From NCBI RefSeq assembly GCF_900177425.1, contig NZ_LT840184.1, positions 2,442,010 to 2,506,009 of the forward strand: a stretch of 64,000 bases of DNA, given 5' to 3'. The number at the start of each line of letters is the position of its first letter. Position 1 is the first letter of the stretch. This DNA comes from Paenibacillus uliginis N3/975. Its GTDB lineage: Bacteria; Bacillota; Bacilli; Paenibacillales; Paenibacillaceae. The translations under genes were made by a program, and so were the position numbers. The notes below the pieces were generated by a model. That model worked only from the letters and a program-made list of their open reading frames with translations, ran no database searches and was not told the DNA's origin. Of this stretch, positions 16,096 to 24,943 are shown piece by piece.

Positions 16096-18078
16096 ATGTG
16101 GGAGAAGGTAAAAGACTTCGCCTCCGAGTTTTTTGTAACGGGCGATCCGTTAATATACGGAGCCGATGTAACTATCGTACTAACCATGATAGCAATCATA
16201 TTCGGGTTAACTTATTTTAAGAAATGGAAATGGCTGTGGCGAGAATGGCTCACTACGGTTGACCATAAAAAGATCGGAATCCTGTATATTCTAGCTGCTT
16301 TTCTAATGTTGTTCCGTGGGGGAGTTGATGCTCTTCTCATGAGAGCACAACTGGCCATGCCGGGGGTCGATTTCCTGACACCGGATCACTATAATCAGAT
16401 TTTTACAACGCATGGCGTCATTATGATTCTATTTATGGCCATGCCATTCATGTTCGGTTTGTTCAACATCATGGTACCGCTTCAAATTGGAGCAAGGGAT
16501 GTCGCGTACCCATTTTTGAACTCGTTAAGCTTCTGGTTGTTCTTCTCAGGTGCGATGTTGTTTAACCTATCATTTGTAATCGGGGGCTCACCCGATGCGG
16601 GCTGGCTCGCGTATCCACCTTATTCTGAGCTTCAATACAACCCTGGAGTTGGACAGGATTTCTACATTTGGGGTATACAGATCTCAGGTATCGGTAGCTT
16701 GATGACCGGGATTAACTTTATTGTAACGATCCTGAAAATGCGGGCGCCAGGAATGAAGTTGATGAAAATGCCGATGTTTTCATGGTCGGTGTTATCCAGT
16801 TGTATTGCGATCATCTTTTCGTTTCCAATCTTGACAGCAACTCTGGCGCTGTTGTTCCTAGACCGTTATGCCGGCGCACATTTCTTCACCCTGGATGGCG
16901 GCGGAAACCCTATGATGTATATCAACTTGATCTGGATGTGGGGTCATCCTGAGGTTTACATTATTGTACTTCCCGCATTTGGTATCTTCTCTGAAATTGT
17001 GTCAACTTTTGCGAAGAAAAAGTTGTTTGGATACAAATCCATGGTGTATGCCATGATGATCATCAGCGTATTGTCTTTCCTCGTTTGGGCGCACCATTTC
17101 TTTACGATGGGATCAGGAGCTGACGTAAATGCATTCTTTGCGTTAACGACCATGCTAATTGCCATACCAACTGGTGTTAAAGTGTTCAACTGGCTCTTCA
17201 CCATGTTCAGAGGAAAAATCACGTTTGAAACTCCTATGTTGTGGACGATCGGATTTATCCCGTGCTTTATTGTCGGTGGGCTGACTGGAGTACTTCTGTC
17301 GGTTGCACCAGCTGACTTTCAATTCCACAACAGCTACTTCCTGATCGCTCACTTCCACCAGGTCATTATCGGTGGTGTAGTGTTCGGTTATTTTGCTGGG
17401 CTGTACTATTGGTGGCCCAAAATGTTCGGCTTTAAGCTGAATGAACGTATCGGAAAATGGGCGTTCTGGGTCTGGAACATCGGATTTTACTTCTGCTTCA
17501 TGCCACAATATGTTCTCGGTCTCATGGGAATGACCCGCCGCGTCGTCACTTACACCTGGGACAAAGGCTGGTGGGAATTGAACGTCGTTTCAACGATTGG
17601 GGCAGTATTGATGGGGATTGCATTTCTGTTCCAGGTATGGCAGATCGTTGATGGGTTCAAGCATCGCAAAAATAATCTGGATACAACAGGAGATCCGTGG
17701 AATGGACGCACACTGGAATGGTCCACCCCATCTCCGGCTCCGGTGTACAATTTCGCGGTCCTACCGCAAGTTACTCAGCAGGATGATTGGTGGGAGCGTA
17801 AGCAGCGCAAAGAACAGGGACAATCTGGACCTACTCCGGTTCAAAAATTGGAGCCCATTCATATGCCTAGAAACTCCGGTACTCCTATTATCATGTCGGG
17901 TTGCTGGTTCATAGCCGGTTTCGGATTTATATTCCATTGGGAGTGGTTTGTTATAGCTGGTTTGGGTGGAGTAGTCGCTTGTTTACTTTACCATTCCTTC
18001 AACTATGATACGGATTATTACATCCCTGTCGATGAAATTGAACGTACAGAAGCCGCCTTAAGGAAGGTGAATATTTAA
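16096..18078 (+). CDS. qoxB: Menaquinol oxidase subunit I
   Basis: Catalytic heme-copper subunit that reduces oxygen and pumps protons. 660 residues, against about 649 in B. subtilis. Seen: TTHGVIMI (low-spin heme His), WGHPEVYI (CuB His and the cross-linked Tyr), AHHFFTMG (CuB His pair) and IAHFHQVIIGG (heme a3 and heme a His). The last motif has Gln where HFHY is most usual. Start is ATG 16096, after AAGGAGAG; a TTG at 16066 is in frame but has no site. The stop overlaps the qoxC ATG by one base. Confidence 0.95.
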   Translation: MWEKVKDFASEFFVTGDPLIYGADVTIVLTMIAIIFGLTYFKKWKWLWREWLTTVDHKKIGILYILAAFLMLFRGGVDALLMRAQLAMPGVDFLTPDHYNQIFTTHGVIMILFMAMPFMFGLFNIMVPLQIGARDVAYPFLNSLSFWLFFSGAMLFNLSFVIGGSPDAGWLAYPPYSELQYNPGVGQDFYIWGIQISGIGSLMTGINFIVTILKMRAPGMKLMKMPMFSWSVLSSCIAIIFSFPILTATLALLFLDRYAGAHFFTLDGGGNPMMYINLIWMWGHPEVYIIVLPAFGIFSEIVSTFAKKKLFGYKSMVYAMMIISVLSFLVWAHHFFTMGSGADVNAFFALTTMLIAIPTGVKVFNWLFTMFRGKITFETPMLWTIGFIPCFIVGGLTGVLLSVAPADFQFHNSYFLIAHFHQVIIGGVVFGYFAGLYYWWPKMFGFKLNERIGKWAFWVWNIGFYFCFMPQYVLGLMGMTRRVVTYTWDKGWWELNVVSTIGAVLMGIAFLFQVWQIVDGFKHRKNNLDTTGDPWNGRTLEWSTPSPAPVYNFAVLPQVTQQDDWWERKQRKEQGQSGPTPVQKLEPIHMPRNSGTPIIMSGCWFIAGFGFIFHWEWFVIAGLGGVVACLLYHSFNYDTDYYIPVDEIERTEAALRKVNI

Positions 18079-18677
18079 TGGCACAATCCCATTTGCAGGA
18101 GTCTCACCATGACCATCCGGATATGGAGGAGGTACGGACATTCGGTTTTTGGATCTATTTAATGACCGATGTTATTATTTTTGGAACTTTATTTGCAACG
18201 TATATCGTCCTTCAGCATAACACCGATGGAGGACCGGGAGCTGCCGATCTGTTCCAGATAAACGGTATTATTGCAAGTACTTTCATATTGCTTACGAGCA
18301 GTTATACATGTGGACTTGCCGTACTCGCCATGCATAAAAAGAAAGTAAAGGCTCTGATGGGCTGGCTAGGTGTTACTGCATTGCTCGGTGCAACTTTCCT
18401 AAGTCTAGAAATTACTGAGTTTGTTCACTTGGTGGATCAAGGTGCTACGATTGGCACGAGTGCATTTTTATCAGCGTTCTTCACGCTGGTGGGTACTCAC
18501 GGTATCCACGTATTGTTTGGATTAGTATGGATTGTCGCTTTAATCATTCAGTTGTCAAGAAGAGGTATTACACCGGTGACAACGCGTAAAGTCAATATCA
18601 TTAGTCTGTTCTGGCATTTCCTTGACGTTGTTTGGATATTTGTGTTCACGATTGTGTACTTGATGGGGGTGAGCTAA
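18078..18677 (+). CDS. qoxC: Menaquinol oxidase subunit III
   Basis: 199 residues, five predicted membrane helices. Seen: HHDHPDMEEVRTFGFWIYLMTD at the N-terminus, EITEFVHLVDQG, and FTLVGTHGIHVLFGLVWI, the conserved subunit III core with Glu and His. Length matches QoxC/CyoC. The ATG overlaps the qoxB stop in TAATG, so translation is likely coupled. Confidence 0.95.
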   Translation: MAQSHLQESHHDHPDMEEVRTFGFWIYLMTDVIIFGTLFATYIVLQHNTDGGPGAADLFQINGIIASTFILLTSSYTCGLAVLAMHKKKVKALMGWLGVTALLGATFLSLEITEFVHLVDQGATIGTSAFLSAFFTLVGTHGIHVLFGLVWIVALIIQLSRRGITPVTTRKVNIISLFWHFLDVVWIFVFTIVYLMGVS

Positions 18678-18678
18678 C

Positions 18679-19005
18679 ATGACGGATTCGAACTCGGCTC
18701 ATGTACAGGAAGAGCATCATGGTTCCTTTAAATCGTATACGATCGGATTTATTTGCTCCATTATTTTAACGGTGATTCCGATTGCAGTGGTCTTGAATGA
18801 ATGGCTTCAAGGAACAGGGTTAGCACTCGTGCTGATGATAGCCGCCGTATTGCAGCTGTTTGTTCAACTATTATTCTTCATGCATTTACGTGAGGAAAAG
18901 AACCCTCGCTATAATTTGATCTCCTTGATCCTCGGTCTGGTGATTCTGGTCGTTATTGTCGCAGGATCGATATGGATCATGCTTAACAACATGGTGGCAT
19001 TATGA
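18679..19005 (+). CDS. qoxD: Menaquinol oxidase subunit IV
   Basis: 108 residues, three membrane helices, N-terminal soluble part rich in His and Glu (VQEEHHGSFKSY), then IGFICSIILTVIPI and FVQLLFFMHLREEKNPRYN, the family signature. Starts 1 base after the qoxC stop and overlaps ctaB by 4 bases. Confidence 0.93.
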   Translation: MTDSNSAHVQEEHHGSFKSYTIGFICSIILTVIPIAVVLNEWLQGTGLALVLMIAAVLQLFVQLLFFMHLREEKNPRYNLISLILGLVILVVIVAGSIWIMLNNMVAL

Positions 19006-19880
19006 AAAAAAAGAGTATGCTGGCGGACTGGCTGCACTTAACCAAGCCACGCATACTTCAGCTTAATCTCATTGCTACATTCGGAGGCTTCTGGCTGGCC
19101 TCTGAATGGGTAATAAATGAAAGCTTGTTGCTGTGGACACTGCTCGGTACGGTCCTCACCATGGCATCCGCCTGCGTCGTTAACAATGTGTGGGACTATA
19201 AGCTGGATCGCAAGATGAATCGAACGAAAGATAGGCCGCTGGCAGAAGGGCGATTAAAGCTGGCATATGTAGTCTTGTACGCCTTTGTGCTCGGTATTGC
19301 CGGAGAAACGATTTTGTTTTGGAAGGTTAATACGCTTTGTGGCTGGCTCGGGTTGCTCGGCATGTTCGTCTATATTGTTATTTATACGATGTGGCTGAAA
19401 AGAACATCGACCTGGAGCACGGCAGTTGGCGGTGTTTCGGGGGCGATGCCGCCCGTTATTGGATACTGTGCGATTACGAATCAACTGGATGCAGGGGCTT
19501 TTCTTTTATTCTTATTGTTGTTTTTATGGCAGCCTGCCCATTTCTGGTCACTTGCCATACGCCGTGTTGAAGAGTATAAAGCGGCTGGATATCCACTTTT
19601 GCCTGTGAAAAAAGGGATAAGACGCACGAATTTGCAGATGATTCCGTATGTCGTGCTTCTGGTTCCTACCGTTATTCTGATGTATGTATTACAATACTCA
19701 GGCGTCATTTTCCTTATCGTATCCTTGATTGGAAGTGTGCTGTGGTTGTGGCATACCGTACGCGGTATAACGAAATCTCAAAATGACCGATGGGCTAAAA
19801 CGAATTTTTTCATTTCGGTCAATTATTTAATGATTGTGTTCGTCATCATGATCTTGGATACAGCAGGACGGTCATTTTGA
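19002..19880 (+). CDS. ctaB: Protoheme IX farnesyltransferase (heme O synthase)
   Basis: Adds farnesyl to heme B to make heme O, the substrate of CtaA. 292 residues with about nine membrane helices of the UbiA superfamily. Seen: the first Asp-rich motif NNVWDYKLDRKMNRTKDRP (prenyl diphosphate/Mg binding), TKPRI near the N-terminus, MWLKRTSTWS, and the loop QPAHFWSLAIRRVEEYKAAGYP with the second acidic/His motif. ATG overlaps qoxD by 4 bases (ATGA). Placing ctaB inside the qox operon supplies heme modification with the enzyme. Confidence 0.95.
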   Translation: MKKKSMLADWLHLTKPRILQLNLIATFGGFWLASEWVINESLLLWTLLGTVLTMASACVVNNVWDYKLDRKMNRTKDRPLAEGRLKLAYVVLYAFVLGIAGETILFWKVNTLCGWLGLLGMFVYIVIYTMWLKRTSTWSTAVGGVSGAMPPVIGYCAITNQLDAGAFLLFLLLFLWQPAHFWSLAIRRVEEYKAAGYPLLPVKKGIRRTNLQMIPYVVLLVPTVILMYVLQYSGVIFLIVSLIGSVLWLWHTVRGITKSQNDRWAKTNFFISVNYLMIVFVIMILDTAGRSF

Positions 19881-19927
19881 TACGCTAATGAAACTATTAT
19901 GAACTTTACGGTTAGGGAGGGTAAGCA

Positions 19928-20266
19928 GTGACAAGAAAACGCGGCTTAATTATTGCCATATTAGCAGTACTTCTCCTAAGCGCCTGCAACCAGAAAGCGG
20001 TGGATGATTCAACACTACGGGCAACGATTATGTCTCCCGAGGATGAAGAAGCTGTCGCATTGTATAAAAATCAATGCATCTCCTGCCATGCAGTAGATTT
20101 AAGTGGCAAAGTGGGGCCGGCCTTGCAAAATATCGGCTCAACAATGACGGAGGAAAAAATCAACGAAATTATTCGGGATGGCTCAAAGGGCATGCCTTCT
20201 TTTAAAAAGCTGTTAGAGGATAACGAGATTGAGATTTTAGCTGGGTGGTTGGCTAATATGAAATAA
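19928..20266 (+). CDS. Membrane-anchored c-type cytochrome (lipoprotein)
   Basis: 112 residues. Signal peptide with lipobox LLLSACN (lipidated Cys near 20), a single heme-binding motif CISCH, and a distal Met in KGMPSFKKLL, typical of class I small cytochromes c such as Bacillus CccB or c551. GTG start at 19928 after GGGAGGG. Extracytoplasmic and membrane-tethered. It lies in an oxidase cluster whose own enzyme takes quinol rather than cytochrome c, so its redox partner is not obvious. Confidence 0.9.
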   Translation: MTRKRGLIIAILAVLLLSACNQKAVDDSTLRATIMSPEDEEAVALYKNQCISCHAVDLSGKVGPALQNIGSTMTEEKINEIIRDGSKGMPSFKKLLEDNEIEILAGWLANMK

Positions 20267-20279
20267 GGGGGAGTATGTT

Positions 20280-20855
20280 TTGAAAAAGCTTGCTATAGTT
20301 ACTTTACTCATCATGATCCTTGGAGTGGCAACGGCATGTGGAAATTCCAAGCCAAACCAGTTTAGCATCCCAGTTGAACCATTTGAATATATGAACCAAG
20401 ATGAGGAGACCGTATCCTTATCGGATTTAAGTGGTAAAGTATGGGTTGCGGATTTTGTCTTTACACATTGTATTACGGTGTGTCCAACAATGACAGCCAA
20501 TATGGCGGAACTTCAGAAACGATTAAAAAAAGAAGGGGTAGAGGCTGAACTGATTTCATTCTCTGTTGATCCGGAGCGTGATGACCCTGCGGCATTAAAA
20601 AGCTATCTAGAGAAGTTTGATGCTGATTTTACGAACTGGCATGCCTTAACTGGTTACGAATACGAAGACATCAAATCGTTTGTTCTGAAATCTTTCAAGA
20701 CGCCCCTTATCATGGATACTGCTTCAGATCAAGTAATACACGGCACTTCTTTTTACTTGGTTGATCAATCTGGAACGGTCGTTGCAAAGTATGATGGAAC
20801 TACGGATACTCCATACGACAAAATTATTAAAGATGTGAAAGCTTTACAGAAGTAA
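20280..20855 (+). CDS. SCO1/SenC-family copper chaperone or thiol protein
   Basis: 191 residues. Lipobox ATACG after a short signal segment, then a thioredoxin-like fold with the Cu-binding CITVCPT (CxxxC) near residue 66 and the conserved His in IHGTSFYLVD. In B. subtilis the family member YpmQ is needed for CuA assembly of the caa3 cytochrome c oxidase. TTG start at 20280 after GGGGGAG; the protein begins MKKLAIV. Starts 13 bases after the cytochrome gene, ending the cluster. Confidence 0.9.
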   Translation: MKKLAIVTLLIMILGVATACGNSKPNQFSIPVEPFEYMNQDEETVSLSDLSGKVWVADFVFTHCITVCPTMTANMAELQKRLKKEGVEAELISFSVDPERDDPAALKSYLEKFDADFTNWHALTGYEYEDIKSFVLKSFKTPLIMDTASDQVIHGTSFYLVDQSGTVVAKYDGTTDTPYDKIIKDVKALQK

Positions 20856-20875
20856 AGGACGAGAAGAAGATATAC

Positions 20876-20936
20876 AAAAAGGTGCATGGTAGAGATTCTT
20901 TACGAACATTGAATCGTATCATGCACCTTTTTTTAA
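20876..20936. terminator. Bidirectional terminator between sco and the MocR gene
   Basis: AAAAAGGTGCATG...CATGCACCTTTTTTT with about 20 paired bases. The MocR stop codon (20933-20935) falls in the right-hand T run. Confidence 0.88.
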
Positions 20937-22387
20937 TTTTCTATTTCTAATGTTGAGCGAAGCGCTTCCGCAAATCTGGATATGCCAGTATGAATATCTT
21001 CAGTTCTTGCACGGGCAAATGTAAGCCTAACGTAACTGGAATCCGATCCATATACACTTCCAGGTACGAAGATTACCCCTCTTTGAATAGCGGCATCCAG
21101 TAATTTGGTGTCATTCACCTCAGGTACAATTTTGCACCACAGATGCAGTCCTCCATCAGGAATATGATACTCAACAAGATCTGGCATCTCTTTTTGAATG
21201 ACCTCAATGATTAAATCGCGCTTGTAAAGAAGAGTTGACCGCAACCGATCCATATGGGGATCAAAAAACGGTGATTCCAGGAATGTAGCGGCAACCTTTT
21301 GCGGTACAACACTAAGGCCAAAATCCATTTGCTGTCTGGCATCAGCCAGTCGTTCGACAACGGAATGAGGAGCTACCATCCATCCAACACGCAAGCCGGA
21401 TGCGGCAATTTTGGAAAAAGACCCGATATAAAGCACAGACCCGATCGCATCAGACGATTTTAACGGTGAAGGGGGCGTACCTTTGTATGCCGTTAAGCTA
21501 AAAGGGTCATCCTCAACGATGGGTAGTCCGAGTTCGCTTGCAACATCAAGCAATTTTTTTCTTCTCTCTTCAGCAAGTAAAGTACCCGTTGGGTTCTGAA
21601 AGTTGGGATTAATAAACATCATTTTGATTTTATGTTTTTTGAATAGAGAACGAATATCTTCAGGCTGCACACCCCGCTCATCGACGGGAAGCCTGAACAA
21701 TCGAAGACCAGCAGACTGGAACATGGGCAATGAATAACTGTACGATGGATCTTCAATGGCGACTGCGTCCCCTGGAGATAACAAACATTGGGTTATCAAG
21801 TATAAAGATTGCTGTGAACCGGATGTAATCAGTATTGACGATTCGGTCGTATGGATACCTCGATACTCTTTTAGAAACGATACCAGTGCCTGTCTCAAAG
21901 GCATATAGCCTTGGGGGTTGTCATAACCCCAATACGACGTATTTTGTTTTTCGTTCATTATTGCATTAATCTCGTCAATGGGTGCCAAGTCTCCGGCGAG
22001 TTCACCACTGGCAAAATCTATGATGGATGGATCCTGCTCCAGAGCGACACGAATACGGCGCAAAAAAGGCAAGTTAGGCAAGAAATTACCACCTTCCGCA
22101 TAACGATGCCAATTCGGTGTATGTTTGGGTGTTGCTCCCCATTTTGTTCTGCTGACCCGGGTACCGCTTCCAGATCGGCTTTCTATGATTCCAAGCGACC
22201 GAAGCTCTGCATATGCAAGCACAACGGTGCTACGATTTACCCCCAGTTGGTCTGCTAATTTACGTTCGGAAGGAAGCAAACTTCCAGGTGGAAACTCCCC
22301 GTAGGATATTCTTTGTTCGAGATCATCTGCGATTTGTTGATAAAGAGGCTGATTGCTTTTGCGATCAGGTTTCCACACATTTTTCAT
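20933..22387 (-). CDS. MocR-type regulator (GntR winged helix fused to aminotransferase fold)
   Basis: 484 residues. N-terminal GntR domain (about 10-80): QPLYQQIADDLEQRISYGEFPPGSLLPSERKLADQLGVNRSTVVLAY and GSGTRVS. After a linker, a type I aminotransferase domain (about 115-480) with the PLP-Lys region SFSKIAASGLRVGWM, NPNFQNPTGT and a terminal Arg-rich strand (YVRLTFARART). MocR proteins sense PLP or aminoacyl-PLP adducts. Divergent from the nitrilase gene at 22626, with repeated TCATATAT motifs between. The annotated ATG abuts its ribosome site, so a GTG three codons later may be the true start. Confidence 0.9.
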   Translation of the reverse strand: MKNVWKPDRKSNQPLYQQIADDLEQRISYGEFPPGSLLPSERKLADQLGVNRSTVVLAYAELRSLGIIESRSGSGTRVSRTKWGATPKHTPNWHRYAEGGNFLPNLPFLRRIRVALEQDPSIIDFASGELAGDLAPIDEINAIMNEKQNTSYWGYDNPQGYMPLRQALVSFLKEYRGIHTTESSILITSGSQQSLYLITQCLLSPGDAVAIEDPSYSYSLPMFQSAGLRLFRLPVDERGVQPEDIRSLFKKHKIKMMFINPNFQNPTGTLLAEERRKKLLDVASELGLPIVEDDPFSLTAYKGTPPSPLKSSDAIGSVLYIGSFSKIAASGLRVGWMVAPHSVVERLADARQQMDFGLSVVPQKVAATFLESPFFDPHMDRLRSTLLYKRDLIIEVIQKEMPDLVEYHIPDGGLHLWCKIVPEVNDTKLLDAAIQRGVIFVPGSVYGSDSSYVRLTFARARTEDIHTGISRFAEALRSTLEIEN

Positions 22388-22470
22388 CCTTTCTGTCTGT
22401 ATGTAGAATGAACAAGCACTGTGATTTTTATCATATCACTATTCGTTTTTTAGAAAAGTCTGAATTTTCA

Positions 22471-22603
22471 TCATATATATGACAAAACTCTATCAATCTG
22501 TTGAACATGGATGGGAATATTGTCGAATTAATTGGATGGTTAAATTCATTCATTAATGGACGGTTTGAAATGAGGGTTCGTCATATATCATATATCATAA
22601 TAT
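22471..22603. promoter_or_regulatory. TCATATAT repeats in the MocR/nitrilase intergenic region (candidate MocR operators)
   Basis: A perfect 12-bp palindrome TCATATATATGA at 22471-22482 and direct repeats CATATAT-CATATAT-CATAATAT at 22582-22603, with a further TATCATATCA at 22429. MocR regulators typically bind spaced direct or inverted repeats near divergent targets. Confidence 0.45.
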
Positions 22604-22625
22604 CGCTCGAGAAGGGAAGGATGAC

Positions 22626-23573
22626 ATGAACAGTCAACATATTCGTGTAGCCGTTGTACAGGACGCTCCTATTTTGTTTAACAAACAATCAGCTATGGAC
22701 AAGATTGATGGTCATACGAGAGATGCTGCAGAGCAAGGAGCCGACCTGGTTGTGTTTCCCGAAGTTTTTTTAGGGGGGTATCCTAGAGGCTTGAGCTTTG
22801 GAACCCGTGTCGGAAGCAGAAATACTGATGGCAGAAAAGACTGGGAACGATATTGGGAAAGCGCGATCGATATTCCTGGAACGGAGACAGACACATTAGG
22901 GGAACTTGCTAAGGAAACGGGTGTTTATCTTGTCATCGGAGTAGTTGAAAGAGATCAGGAGTTCAGCAGAGGGACCTTATACAATTCTATGGTATACATC
23001 GGACCAGACGGGAAGGTTCTCGGTAAACACCGGAAGCTCGTACCTACGGGTTCGGAGCGCCTGTTGTGGGGACAAGGTGATGGAAGCACTCTTACGGTTA
23101 TCGATACGCCGTTCGGAAGAATAGGCGGACTCATCTGTTGGGAAAATTATATGCCGCTTGCTCGGACGTCTATGTACGCACAAGGAATTGACATTTACAT
23201 CGCTCCAACAGCAGATGCACGCGATACATGGCAGGCTGCACTGCGCCATATTGCCTGTGAAGGCCGCTGTTTCGTCATCTCTTGCAATCAGTATTCGACC
23301 AAAGACTCATATCCCGCTGATTTAGCTTGTTATGAAGATGTTGAACAAGATCCCGATATATTAAGCAGAGGGGGAAGTGCTATTGTAAGTCCTCTTGGAG
23401 AATATGTCGTTGAACCTTTGTATAATGAAAAAGGCATTCTGTTCGCAACGCTGGACCTTTCTCAAATCGTTCAAAGTCGTTATGATTTTGATGTGGTTGG
23501 TCACTATAGCCGTCCTGATGTATTTCAGTTAGTAGTTAACCGGAAAAAGCAGGATATTACACAATTCTTATAA
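22626..23573 (+). CDS. Nitrilase
   Basis: Hydrolyses nitriles to carboxylate and ammonia. 315 residues with the full catalytic set: Glu46 in VVFPEVFLGGYPRG, Lys137 in GKHRKLVPTGSERLLWG, Cys171 in GLICWENYMPLAR, plus the downstream PTADARDTW and HIACEGRCFVISCNQ. The sequence CWENYMPL is typical of true nitrilases (EC 3.5.5.1) rather than amidases. The start ATG follows GGGAAGG. The divergent MocR regulator is the likely controller. Substrate class (aryl or aliphatic) cannot be fixed from sequence. Confidence 0.92.
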   Translation: MNSQHIRVAVVQDAPILFNKQSAMDKIDGHTRDAAEQGADLVVFPEVFLGGYPRGLSFGTRVGSRNTDGRKDWERYWESAIDIPGTETDTLGELAKETGVYLVIGVVERDQEFSRGTLYNSMVYIGPDGKVLGKHRKLVPTGSERLLWGQGDGSTLTVIDTPFGRIGGLICWENYMPLARTSMYAQGIDIYIAPTADARDTWQAALRHIACEGRCFVISCNQYSTKDSYPADLACYEDVEQDPDILSRGGSAIVSPLGEYVVEPLYNEKGILFATLDLSQIVQSRYDFDVVGHYSRPDVFQLVVNRKKQDITQFL

Positions 23574-23668
23574 ATTGAGTATTCAAACCTTTTTGTTACC
23601 TTGCTGGAGTGTTAGGTTTTAAGTTACAATATTTTAATGAACTACGATAAAAGGGGAGGTGCATCAAA

Positions 23669-24124
23669 GTGGATAAAGTATCGTCTTCTAAGAAATCGGT
23701 CATGGCCTGCCCATCCACCCATAAAACTTTTAGCTTAGCACTCCAAGCACTTGTTGTTCTTGAGAAACACTCAGGCGGTAAATGTTCCAGCGGTGATATC
23801 GCAACTCATCTGCATATCGATGCGACGCTTATCAGAAGAATTTTAAAGGCGTTGGCCTTAGAACATATTATCGAATCCCGTGAAGGAAGAGACGGGGGAT
23901 ACCGATTAGTTAAGGGCGCAGATAACATATCGCTTGCTGATATTTATTCGGCGCTCCAGATTCACAATACCATCGCCGACAGCATGTTGGAGGCTGCAAG
24001 AGATAACTGCTTAGGTGGTCAGATGAAGAACGCTTTTTCTGATATTTTATCTGAGATTGAGGAAAGTACACTAAATGTACTGAAATCCTATACTATCGCT
24101 GACATCGTCGAAAGAATGATGTAA
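23669..24124 (+). CDS. Rrf2-family transcriptional regulator
   Basis: 151 residues. N-terminal winged helix with SLALQALVVLEKHSGGKCSSGDIATHLHIDATLIRRILKALALE (the Rrf2 DNA-binding core) and the wing SREGRDGGYRLVKGADNISLADIYSAL. The C-terminal dimer helix has one Cys (DNCLGG). The classic three-Cys cluster of NsrR/IscR is absent, so an Fe-S cluster is unlikely; YwnA-type or CymR-type members are a better comparison. GTG start 23669 after GGGGAGG. Paired with the nitroreductase gene 125 bases downstream. Confidence 0.88.
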   Translation: MDKVSSSKKSVMACPSTHKTFSLALQALVVLEKHSGGKCSSGDIATHLHIDATLIRRILKALALEHIIESREGRDGGYRLVKGADNISLADIYSALQIHNTIADSMLEAARDNCLGGQMKNAFSDILSEIEESTLNVLKSYTIADIVERMM

Positions 24125-24140
24125 CGATTGATGTTGTGTA

Positions 24141-24170
24141 TTGACAAACGAAATATATTTGCATTATACT
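24141..24170 (+). promoter_or_regulatory. Candidate SigA promoter for the nitroreductase gene
   Basis: TTGACA at 24141-24146, 18-base spacer, TATACT at 24165-24170. The first operator palindrome overlaps the end of the -10 box. Confidence 0.65.
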
Positions 24171-24224
24171 GTGCAATTATCGGCACAGTATAATCGTGAT
24201 CTAAACTGTGCATTATTTTGCACA
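24170..24224. promoter_or_regulatory. Twin palindromic operators upstream of the nitroreductase gene
   Basis: Two copies of TGTGCA-N6-(T/G)GCACA: 24170-24187 and 24207-24224, 37 bases start to start. The first extends to ACTGTGC...GCACAGT. The first overlaps the promoter -10, the second lies in the leader. The adjacent Rrf2 protein is the obvious candidate repressor. Confidence 0.6.
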
Positions 24225-24248
24225 ATAATTTTTAAGGAGTGTTCAACC

Positions 24249-24887
24249 ATGTCAACTTTGACAAAAAAGGATTTTCTTAGTGTTGTAAGAGAGCGCCATT
24301 CTGTACGGCAGTATGATCCATCGGTAAAAATATCGCGGGAAGAGATGCAGGAAATGCTGACGGAGGCTACATCTGCACCATCCTCAAGCAATCTTCAGCC
24401 TTGGCGATTTCTCGTCATTGATGATCAGGCCTTGAAAGAAAAGCTGTATCCAATTGCCAATAACCAGGCACAAGTATTAGATGCATCCGCCGTCATCGCT
24501 GTATTAGGTGATATGGAGTGGTATGACAAAGCGGAAGATATTTATACACAATCGCAGGAAGCGGGATATATGCCAGAGGAAGTTAAACAGAAAATGATCG
24601 CAACTGCGAATCAAGTGTATCGCCATTTGGATGATTCCAAAAAGAGAAGCATTGTGGATATCGATTCAGGTTTAATTTCCATGCAGCTTATGTTAATCGC
24701 TCGCGAAAAAGGTTACGATACCGTACCTATGGGTGGATTTAACCATGAAAAATTCAAAGAGGCGTTTAACCTTCCAGCCAACTATGAGAGCATCATGCTG
24801 ATTGCGATCGGTAAAGCGGCTCAACCGGCGCGCCAAACTGTAAGACTTCCTCTGAATCAGGTGGCTTTTTGGAATGAAATAAACTAA
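24249..24887 (+). CDS. FMN-dependent nitroreductase-family oxidoreductase
   Basis: 212 residues from ATG 24249, 10 bases after AAGGAG; the open frame upstream to 24141 covers the promoter and is not translated. Seen: ERHSVRQYDPSVKISREEM, SAPSSSNLQPWRFLVIDD (FMN phosphate and ring binding), and the C-terminal VPMGGFNHEKFKEAFNLP and MLIAIGKAA of the NfsB/YdfN/YodC type. It reduces nitro-aromatics or quinones using NAD(P)H. The promoter carries twin palindromes next to an Rrf2 gene. Its terminator has been split by an IS element. Confidence 0.9.
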   Translation: MSTLTKKDFLSVVRERHSVRQYDPSVKISREEMQEMLTEATSAPSSSNLQPWRFLVIDDQALKEKLYPIANNQAQVLDASAVIAVLGDMEWYDKAEDIYTQSQEAGYMPEEVKQKMIATANQVYRHLDDSKKRSIVDIDSGLISMQLMLIAREKGYDTVPMGGFNHEKFKEAFNLPANYESIMLIAIGKAAQPARQTVRLPLNQVAFWNEIN

Positions 24888-24943
24888 GGGGACAAATTGA
24901 CCCTAAAACCAAACAGGTCACCCAGGGATTTATCCTTGATATG

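Noticed and set aside
24141..24248. N-terminal extension of the nitroreductase
   Set aside because: The frame covers promoter and operators; AAGGAG before ATG 24249 fixes the start.
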